Shown here one piece after another: positions 58,686-64,000 of a DNA stretch of 64,000 nucleotides (position 1 is its first letter; each line of letters begins with the position of its first letter). Source of the DNA: Alkalispirillum mobile (GTDB lineage: Bacteria > Pseudomonadota > Gammaproteobacteria > Nitrococcales > Halorhodospiraceae). A program made the translations under genes and the position numbers. The notes beneath the pieces are model-generated. The model was given only the letters and a program-made list of their open reading frames with translations, made no database searches and was not told the origin of the DNA. The stretch spans positions 1-64,000 of the forward strand of contig NZ_RCDA01000002.1 in assembly GCF_003664325.1 (NCBI RefSeq), read 5' to 3'.

Positions 58686-59213
58686 GTGAGCAGCTTTACC
58701 GTCACCCGTCGCCTGGAAATCGACGCCGCCCACCGCATTCCCGACCACGGCTCCCGCTGCCGGCACCTGCACGGCCACCGCTACGTGGTGGAGGCGGCCT
58801 GCGGCAACCCGGACCTGCACGAGAGCGGCGAAGAGCGCGGCATGGTGCTGGATTTCGGGTTCCTGAAGGAGGAAATGCTTGCGGTGATCGATGGGCCGTG
58901 TGACCACGGGCTGCTGCTGTCGGTGGATGACCAGACCCTGTTGGAGATGCTCGCCGGCGGCAGTGAGCAGCCAGCGGAGTGGCTGGCAGGGCTTCGCCAG
59001 GCGGTGGCGGCCAACGGGTTTGCCGAGGCTTGCGATCCGTCGCTGGGGGGCAAGCTCTACCTGCTGCCGGGGCCGCCAACGGCGGAGGTGCTGGCGCGGC
59101 ACTGGTTTCAGCGCCTGGCCCCCAGGGTGCAACAGCGCAGCCAGGGGCACGCGGACCTTTTGGAGGTCACCGTATGGGAGACGCCCAACTGCTGGGCGCG
59201 CTACCGCCCCTGA
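58686..59213 (+). CDS. QueD / 6-pyruvoyltetrahydropterin synthase family protein
   Basis: Starting at GTG 58686 (GGAG upstream) gives 175 residues. The zinc ligands are His16 (DAAHRIP), His29 and His31 (HLHGH); Cys25 (SRCRHLHGH) occupies the catalytic position. Family members make 6-carboxytetrahydropterin for queuosine or act in pterin synthesis. This copy is longer than E. coli QueD (~120 residues), with an insertion of about 45 residues around SVDDQTLLEMLAGGSEQPAEW, so the exact reaction is uncertain. No other queuosine gene is nearby. Confidence 0.85.
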   Translation: MSSFTVTRRLEIDAAHRIPDHGSRCRHLHGHRYVVEAACGNPDLHESGEERGMVLDFGFLKEEMLAVIDGPCDHGLLLSVDDQTLLEMLAGGSEQPAEWLAGLRQAVAANGFAEACDPSLGGKLYLLPGPPTAEVLARHWFQRLAPRVQQRSQGHADLLEVTVWETPNCWARYRP

Positions 59214-59237
59214 TCCGGCGCTGACTGCAAGGTACAG

Positions 59238-59277
59238 AAAAGCAAAACGGCGGCCCCGGGTTACCGAAGCCGCCGTT
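59238..59277 (-). terminator. intrinsic terminator of the ispB/tRNA-Pro transcript
   Basis: On the minus strand AACGGCGGC (59277-59269) and GCCGCCGTT (59254-59246) form a 9-pair stem, followed by a T-rich run (TTGCTTTT, 59245-59238). It lies just downstream of the tRNA gene. Confidence 0.85.
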
Positions 59278-59287
59278 CTGGCGAAGA

Positions 59288-59364
59288 TGGTCGGGGTGAC
59301 TGGATTCGAACCAGCGACTCCTGCCTCCCGAAGACAGTGCTCTACCAAGCTGAGCTACACCCCG
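59288..59364 (-). tRNA. tRNA-Pro (anticodon CGG)
   Basis: The minus strand folds into a 77-base cloverleaf. The acceptor stem is CGGGGTG/CACCCCG, the D-arm GCTC...GAGC, and the anticodon stem CTGTC/GGCAG with loop TTCGGGA, giving anticodon CGG. The T-arm is GCTGG TTCGAAT CCAGT. The discriminator A and an encoded CCA end follow. It begins 17 bases after the ispB stop on the same strand and ends in its own terminator, so it is likely processed from an ispB transcript or a promoter within it. Confidence 0.95.
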
Positions 59365-59380
59365 AATTGTCTGGTACAGG

Positions 59381-60349
59381 CTAGTAGGTTCGGGCCACAC
59401 TCAAGCGGGCCAATTCCACCAGCGCTGTCTTCCACTCGGACGACGGCAGCGATGCAATGCTCTCCACCGCTTTCTCTGCTTCGTCCCGAGCGAGGCGCAG
59501 AGTATAAGGAATGGCGCCGGTGTTTTCAATGGCCTGCTGCACCGCCTCAATGCGGGACATGCCGCCCTCGCTGATCGCCTCCCGAATGACCTCGCGCTCC
59601 TCGTCCGAGCCTTTGCCCATGGCGTGGATCAGCGGCATGGTGGGCTTGCCCTCGGCCAGGTCATCGCCGATGTTCTTGCCGATCTCCTCGGCCTTGCCGG
59701 CGTAGTCCAGCGCGTCGTCCACCAGCTGGTAGGCGGTACCCAGGTGCAGCCCGTAGGCGGACAGGGCATCGGTCTGCGCCTGCGGCAGTCCCGCCACCGT
59801 GCCCCCCAGGCAGCAGGCCGCCTCGAATAGCGATGCGGTCTTGCGGTAGATGACGTCGCGGTAGCGCGCCTGGGTCACGTCGGGGTCGTGGCAGTTGAGC
59901 AACTGCATGACCTCGCCCTCCGCGATGGTGTTGGTGGTGCGGGCCATGACCTGCATGATCGGCAGCAGGCCCACCTCGACCATCATCTCGAAGGAGCGGG
60001 TGTAGAGGAAATCGCCCACCAGCACGGCGGCTTCGTTGCCCCAGATGCTGTTGGCGGTGCCTTGGCCGCGGCGGAGGGTGGACTCGTCGACGACGTCGTC
60101 ATGCAGCAGGGTGGCGGTGTGGATGAACTCGACCACGGCGGCCAGTTTGATGTGCTGGTCACCGCTGTATCCGGCGGCGCGGGCGGCCAGCAGGACGAGC
60201 AATGGGCGCAGCCGCTTGCCGCCGCTGCTGACGATGTAGTTGCCCATCTGATTGATGAGCACCACCTCGGAACTCAGGCGCTCCTGGATCAGGCGGTTGA
60301 CGGCAGCCATGTCTTCAGCTGCCAGGTTCCGGATTGCATCGATGTCCAT
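59381..60349 (-). CDS. ispB: octaprenyl/polyprenyl diphosphate synthase
   Basis: IspB makes the long isoprenoid tail of ubiquinone. It has 322 residues and is all alpha-helical. SGGKRLRPLLVLL binds diphosphate; the first Asp-rich motif is LLHDDVVDESTLRRGQ and the second LVDDALDYAG. Chain length cannot be read with certainty; octaprenyl is the usual gammaproteobacterial product. It is divergent from the stress-protein gene, with a 206-base gap. Confidence 0.93.
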   Translation of the reverse strand: MDIDAIRNLAAEDMAAVNRLIQERLSSEVVLINQMGNYIVSSGGKRLRPLLVLLAARAAGYSGDQHIKLAAVVEFIHTATLLHDDVVDESTLRRGQGTANSIWGNEAAVLVGDFLYTRSFEMMVEVGLLPIMQVMARTTNTIAEGEVMQLLNCHDPDVTQARYRDVIYRKTASLFEAACCLGGTVAGLPQAQTDALSAYGLHLGTAYQLVDDALDYAGKAEEIGKNIGDDLAEGKPTMPLIHAMGKGSDEEREVIREAISEGGMSRIEAVQQAIENTGAIPYTLRLARDEAEKAVESIASLPSSEWKTALVELARLSVARTY

Positions 60350-60452
60350 CTGGCGCGGCAGGTTCCGAACGATGAATGGGCTCGCATGCTATGGCGCGGC
60401 CGCGGGGGTGTCAAGGTGGCCGACAGCCGGGGCGTGGCCCGCCCTGGCCGGC

Positions 60453-60480
60453 GATCAGTTGTTTCTTTATTACCCTGATC
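60453..60480. promoter_or_regulatory. inverted repeat in the ispB/usp divergent region
   Basis: GATCAG (60453-60458) and CTGATC (60475-60480) are perfect inverted repeats, 16 bases apart, in an AT-rich part of the gap. It could be an operator for the stress-protein gene, whose ATG is at 60556 behind a run of six G. A weak TTGTTT/TATGTT promoter pair overlaps it. Confidence 0.25.
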
Positions 60481-60555
60481 TATGTTTAAGATTGTTATAC
60501 AACAGTTAACAGGGTATTCCTGCGGCTTTTCCGATCCTAAGGGGGGCAACTCTTT

Positions 60556-60981
60556 ATGTACCACCGCATTCTCGTCCCGGTGGACTTGGCCCACGTGGGG
60601 GCGCTGGAGCGCGCCCTGAACGTCGCCGGCGACATGGCGCAGCACTACGAAGCCGAGATCTGCTACGTCAGCGTCACCCCGGGTACGCCCGGGCGGGTGG
60701 CACGGTCGCCCAAGGAGTATGAGGAAAAACTCAAGGTGTTCGCCCAGGAGCAGGGGCAGCGCCACGGGCGTCCGGTGAGCACCAAGGTGTATGTCAGCGC
60801 CGACCCGGTGGCCGACCTGGAGGACCTGCTGGTCAAGAGCGTCAAGGACGTGGGGGCCGACCTGGTGGTAATGGGGACCCATCTGCCGCGCAAGCTCGAT
60901 GCCATCATGCCCTCCCATGGCGGCAAGGTGGCCAGGCAGACCGACGTCTCGGTCTTTCTGGTGCGCCCCTCCCGAGCCTGA
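60556..60981 (+). CDS. universal stress protein, UspA family
   Basis: A 141-residue single-domain protein with the Usp fold: MYHRILVPVDLAH at the start, DPVADLEDLLVKSVKDVGADLVVMGTH in the middle and SVFLVRPS at the end. The ATP-binding pattern G-X2-G-X9-G(S/T) is altered (GTHLPRKLDAIMPSHGGKV), so nucleotide binding is uncertain. It is 48 bases ahead of the BCCT carrier in the same direction; similar Usp-transporter pairs occur in halophiles, e.g. TeaD with the TeaABC TRAP system. Confidence 0.88.
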   Translation: MYHRILVPVDLAHVGALERALNVAGDMAQHYEAEICYVSVTPGTPGRVARSPKEYEEKLKVFAQEQGQRHGRPVSTKVYVSADPVADLEDLLVKSVKDVGADLVVMGTHLPRKLDAIMPSHGGKVARQTDVSVFLVRPSRA

Positions 60982-61029
60982 CCTCGACCTGACTACGCTC
61001 GACCATCGCATCCGGAGCAATACGGAGAC

Positions 61030-62730
61030 ATGCCTGTGGTAAAGGATAACGAGACACCTTCGTCCGACGAACACGCCGGTGTGGGTGTGCCCGCCCCCGA
61101 AGGGGCTGCCAATCTGATCGACACCGATTACGTCATCGGTCAGGACAACGTCACCGGCCAGATCCGCCTTAATCTCGACATCCACGGCAAGGTGTTTGCC
61201 ATCTCGGCACTGGTCACTGTGCTTTTCGTGGTGATCACCCTTGCGGCGCAGGACCAGGTGGCCCCGATGTTCGAGGGGCTCAGGGACTGGCTGACCGGCA
61301 ACATGTCCTGGTTCTTCCTGACGGCGGGTAACATCTTTGTGCTGCTCTGCCTGGGGTTGATTTTCTCGCCACTGGGCAGGGTCCGAATAGGGGGTGCGGA
61401 GGCCACGCCCGACTTTTCCTACCTGGGCTGGCTCTCCATGCTCTTTGCCGCGGGTATGGGCATCGGCCTGATGTTCTTCGGTGTGGCGGAGCCTCTGGGG
61501 CACTTTGACGCGGCTCTCGGCGGTATAACCACTGAGAACGGGGTCCGCACGGACTGGGCGCCGCTGGGAGGCGCCGAGGGTGATGAGGCGGCAGCAGCCA
61601 CCCTGGGGATGGCCGCCACCATCTACCACTGGGGGCTGCACCCTTGGGCGATCTACTCAGTGGTGGCACTGGCGCTGGCAATCTTCTCCTTCAACAAGGG
61701 GTTGCCGCTTACCGTGCGCTCCATCTTCTACCCGCTGCTGGGCGAGCGCATCTGGGGGTGGCCCGGGCACCTGATCGACATGCTGGCCGTCTTTGCCACG
61801 CTGTTCGGGCTGGCCACCTCGCTCGGTATCGGTGCGCAGCAGGCGGCCGCGGGCCTCAGCCATCTGTTCGGTGTGCCCGAGGGCAACCTCACCATGGTGC
61901 TGCTGATCCTCGGCATCACCGCCGTGGCGATCGTGTCGATTATGGCTGGCGTGGACAAGGGCGTTAAGCGGCTGTCGGAGATCAACATGGTCTTCGCCGC
62001 CCTGCTGATGTTCTTCGTCATTTTCGTGGGGCCGACCCTGCTGATCTTCACGAGCTTCTTCCAGAACCTGATGGCCTACGTGGTCAACCTGCCGGCCTTC
62101 TCCATGCCCTTCGGGCGGGAGGATGAGAACTTCAGCCAGGGCTGGACGGCCTTCTACTGGGCCTGGTGGATCAGCTGGTCGCCCTTCGTCGGCATGTTCA
62201 TCGCCCGGGTCAGCCGGGGGCGCAGCGTCCGGGAATTCCTGCTGGCCGTGCTGCTGGTGCCCTCGCTGGTGTCGGTGCTGTGGATGAGCGCCTTCGGCGG
62301 CGCCGCGTTGGACCAGGTGATGAACCAGGGCTTCGAAGGCGCGCTCGGTGCGGCTACTGAACTGCAGCTGTTCATCATGCTGGGTGAGTTGCCGTTGGCG
62401 CAGATCACCTCCTTCATTGGCATTCTGCTGGTGGTGGTTTTCTTTATCACCTCATCCGACTCCGGCTCTCTGGTGATCGACACCATTACGGCCGGGGGCA
62501 AGGTCGATGCGCCCAAGCCGCAGCGGGTGTTCTGGGCGATCATCGAGGCCCTGATCGCTATCGCGCTGCTGGTCGGCGGTGGTCTTGCGGCCCTGCAGGC
62601 CATGGCAGTGTCCACCGGGTTGCCGTTCACGCTGGTGCTGCTGGTGGGCTGCTACGCCATCATCAAGGGGCTGATGAGTGAGCCGCGCGGGCTGCCCGAG
62701 ATCGAGCCCAAGGAGGAGGGCGTGAAGTAA
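61030..62730 (+). CDS. BCCT family betaine/choline/carnitine transporter
   Basis: A 566-residue secondary carrier with 12 helices for quaternary ammonium osmolytes. AAGMGIGLMFFGVAEPLGHF and the Trp-rich YWAWWISWSPFVGMFIARVSRGRSVREF (helix 8) are the family signatures. Substrate (glycine betaine, choline or another compatible solute) and coupling ion (Na+ likely) are inferred. The GGAG is only 3 bases from ATG 61030; a GTG six bases on is better spaced. It is probably in an operon with the stress protein. Confidence 0.93.
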   Translation: MPVVKDNETPSSDEHAGVGVPAPEGAANLIDTDYVIGQDNVTGQIRLNLDIHGKVFAISALVTVLFVVITLAAQDQVAPMFEGLRDWLTGNMSWFFLTAGNIFVLLCLGLIFSPLGRVRIGGAEATPDFSYLGWLSMLFAAGMGIGLMFFGVAEPLGHFDAALGGITTENGVRTDWAPLGGAEGDEAAAATLGMAATIYHWGLHPWAIYSVVALALAIFSFNKGLPLTVRSIFYPLLGERIWGWPGHLIDMLAVFATLFGLATSLGIGAQQAAAGLSHLFGVPEGNLTMVLLILGITAVAIVSIMAGVDKGVKRLSEINMVFAALLMFFVIFVGPTLLIFTSFFQNLMAYVVNLPAFSMPFGREDENFSQGWTAFYWAWWISWSPFVGMFIARVSRGRSVREFLLAVLLVPSLVSVLWMSAFGGAALDQVMNQGFEGALGAATELQLFIMLGELPLAQITSFIGILLVVVFFITSSDSGSLVIDTITAGGKVDAPKPQRVFWAIIEALIAIALLVGGGLAALQAMAVSTGLPFTLVLLVGCYAIIKGLMSEPRGLPEIEPKEEGVK

Positions 62731-62742
62731 CCCCGTTGGAGA

Positions 62743-62764
62743 GGCCTGCCGAGATCGGCAGGCC
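62743..62764 (+). terminator. palindrome after the BCCT gene
   Basis: GGCCTGCCGA (62743-62752) and TCGGCAGGCC (62755-62764) form a perfect 10-pair stem with a two-base spacer, 13 bases after the stop. There is no T-run; a proper terminator follows at 62782. Confidence 0.4.
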
Positions 62765-62781
62765 ATAGGGCTTGAGACCAG

Positions 62782-62814
62782 AGGGGCGGCTCGCATGGCG
62801 GGCCGCCCCTTTTT
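62782..62814 (+). terminator. intrinsic terminator of the usp-BCCT transcript
   Basis: AGGGGCGGC (62782-62790) and GCCGCCCCT (62802-62810) form a perfect 9-pair stem with an 11-base loop, followed by TTTTT. It separates the BCCT gene from the convergent exonuclease gene. Confidence 0.88.
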
Positions 62815-62816
62815 GT

Positions 62817-63539
62817 TCAACTCCAGAGTGCGCTCAAAGGCGTTTCCGGCGAGTAGTGGCGGGCGATCTGCGCCTGCAAAAGCTCGGCAGTGGCCAGGGC
62901 GTCGTTCACGGCGTTGTGTGATTGGTAGGCGGGCAGACCGTAACGCAGCCGGCTGTCGTGCAAGCGGATGGGGACCGGGCGCGCCCCAAAAAGCCGGCGC
63001 AGCCGCGACCAGCCTGACTGGCGGTGGCGGCGCGCCTCCAGCTCCATGGTGTCGATCAGCGGGAAGAGCAGCGGCTCACCCAGTCGCGCCCGAACCCCCG
63101 CATCGAGGAAACGCCGCTCGATGTTGCGGAAGTGGACCACAGGCACGCGACCTGCCAGGGCGGTGAGGACGTCGTCCAGTACCTCGCCCAGGTCCGGCGC
63201 CCCCTCCAGATCGGAGTGGGTGATGCCGTGCAGGGGGATGGATTCCCGCAGCAGTGGTCTGGGCGGTCGAAGCAGCCAGTGGCGTCGTTGCGGCAGGTGG
63301 ATGCGCTGTAGGGTGAAGGGCACCAGCCCGATGCTCAGCATGGCGTGCCGGTCGGGGTCCAGACCGGTGGTCTCCATGTCCAGGGCCACCAGCGGCGCCT
63401 CGCCCACCGGGGTCTCCGCGGTGGTGCGCCAGGCCTGGAAGTAGGCCTGTAGGCGGGGGTCGCGGGCCTGCCGCGCACGTTCCGCCATGTAGGCGGGCCA
63501 TTCGTCAGCCGCGGTGCTGTTGAGTCGGAATGAAAGCAT
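62817..63539 (-). CDS. DEDDh 3'-5' exonuclease (DnaQ/RNase T-like)
   Basis: A 240-residue exonuclease-domain protein. ExoI is LVALDMETTGLDPD near residue 50 (metal-binding Asp and Glu), ExoII lies around VPVVHFRNIERRFLD with a conserved Asp, and ExoIII is SHNAVNDALATAEL with the His and Asp of DEDDh. The N-terminal ~45 residues form a helical lead. The next upstream gene is the DUF294 nucleotidyltransferase-like protein, a pairing common in gammaproteobacteria. DNA or RNA specificity is unknown. Confidence 0.9.
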   Translation of the reverse strand: MLSFRLNSTAADEWPAYMAERARQARDPRLQAYFQAWRTTAETPVGEAPLVALDMETTGLDPDRHAMLSIGLVPFTLQRIHLPQRRHWLLRPPRPLLRESIPLHGITHSDLEGAPDLGEVLDDVLTALAGRVPVVHFRNIERRFLDAGVRARLGEPLLFPLIDTMELEARRHRQSGWSRLRRLFGARPVPIRLHDSRLRYGLPAYQSHNAVNDALATAELLQAQIARHYSPETPLSALWS

Positions 63540-63548
63540 AAGCGGCGT

Positions 63549-64000
63549 TCAGGCCAACGGGTAGCGAAAGCGCAGGAAGCGCTGCGCGTTGCTGAGCACC
63601 TGGAAGGCGTCCTTGAGGTTGTGCCGCTCACTGTCGGAGAGGTTCTCCGGCTCGATGTAGTTATCCGGTGGGCGCTCGTCGTGGATGTCCGCCACCTGGT
63701 GGCGGATGCGGACCATGGAGATGAACTCGAAGGCGTAGCGCAGCTTGTCGCCCACGCCCCTGGGCAGCAGGGTCGTCTTGCTGATGTCGTCCAGCCGGTC
63801 GAAGGTGTTCTGGGCCGTGGAGCCGCAGGCCAGGGCGTGCACCCGCACCAGGTCCACCATGGGCGCGGTGCCCCGCCCCTTGATGTTGATGATCTTGTTT
63901 TGCTTGCCGTCCGTCTCCATGACGAAATCGCGCCAGAACCCCAGGGGCGGCGTGCGGTTCAGCGCATTGCGGGCGAGTGCCGCCAGGAAGCGCTCTTGGC
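63549..64000 (-). CDS. C-terminal part of a DUF294 nucleotidyltransferase-like CBS protein, cut by the right edge
   Basis: An open frame enters from the right edge and ends at 63549 (about 150 codons). FWRDFVMETDGKQNKIINIK, RGTAPMVDLVRVHALACG and LSDSERHNLKDAFQVLSNAQ match the C-terminal domain of DUF294 proteins, which normally carry cNMP/CBS and nucleotidyltransferase domains ahead of it; those parts lie outside the window. It is 9 bases upstream of the exonuclease gene and in the same direction. Function is unknown. Confidence 0.8.
   Translation of the reverse strand, partial: QERFLAALARNALNRTPPLGFWRDFVMETDGKQNKIINIKGRGTAPMVDLVRVHALACGSTAQNTFDRLDDISKTTLLPRGVGDKLRYAFEFISMVRIRHQVADIHDERPPDNYIEPENLSDSERHNLKDAFQVLSNAQRFLRFRYPLA

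Overview
The window is ordinary chromosomal DNA of a high-GC gammaproteobacterium. Gene content and neighbourhoods (metG-rnfABCDGE-nth, pilB-pilC-pilD-coaE-zapD, dciA/secA, ispB beside a tRNA) are gammaproteobacterial. The set of ion-handling genes (complete Mrp antiporter, Rnf, BCCT osmolyte transporter, PomA-like stator, TAXI-TRAP uptake system) fits a salt- and alkali-adapted bacterium, for example of the Ectothiorhodospiraceae (Alkalilimnicola/Halorhodospira type). The family is inferred from content, not proven. No CRISPR array, insertion sequence, prophage or integrase was seen, and coding density is high.

Layout. 1-1272: a gene cut by the left edge, a helical-repeat protein and a small membrane protein. 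1283-8230: nadC and the seven-gene mrpABCDEFG operon, all leftward, with a compact structured RNA leader in front of mrpA. 8228-16462: class I aldolase, a DUF1631 protein, dciA, secA, argJ and a Nudix/ThiE-like fusion. 16489-21884: zapD, coaE and type IV pilus genes pilD, pilC, pilB. 22103-26066: rhomboid protease, a membrane diguanylate cyclase, a MotAB/PomAB stator pair and a CBS-pair protein. 26182-29319: TAXI-TRAP transporter with a hairpin between binding protein and permease. 29410-35180: acpH, rhlB, an MFS carrier, rubredoxin, thiE and hemL. 35248-37239: a DedA/PAP2-like/LssY-like three-part membrane protein whose PAP2 part has lost its catalytic motifs. 37246-45488: DUF1841, nth, the Rnf operon and metG. 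45597-49296: tandem crcB genes, an M48 protease and a divergent UppP-like protein. 49297-52187: a long structured leader with a short acidic/proline-rich ORF, then a truncated MgtE-like regulator and full MgtE. 52342-57635: dcd and a YhaN/YhaO-like ATPase-nuclease pair. 57832-64000: peroxiredoxin, a QueD-like protein, ispB with tRNA-Pro(CGG), a universal stress protein, a BCCT carrier, a DEDDh exonuclease and a DUF294 protein cut by the right edge.

How the genes work together. Mrp expels Na+ in exchange for H+. Rnf couples ferredoxin/NADH redox chemistry to ion pumping. The BCCT carrier and the PomA-like stator probably draw on the ion gradient. MgtE, CrcB and TRAP handle Mg2+, F- and organic acids. 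The points most worth a second look are: the three-way-junction leader of mrpA; the leader ORF plus Shine-Dalgarno-masking hairpin in front of the mgtE-like genes; an apparent CTG start codon for rnfD; the catalytically dead PAP2 module; the UppP paralogue lacking an active-site Glu; and the C-terminal extension of the YhaN-like ATPase.
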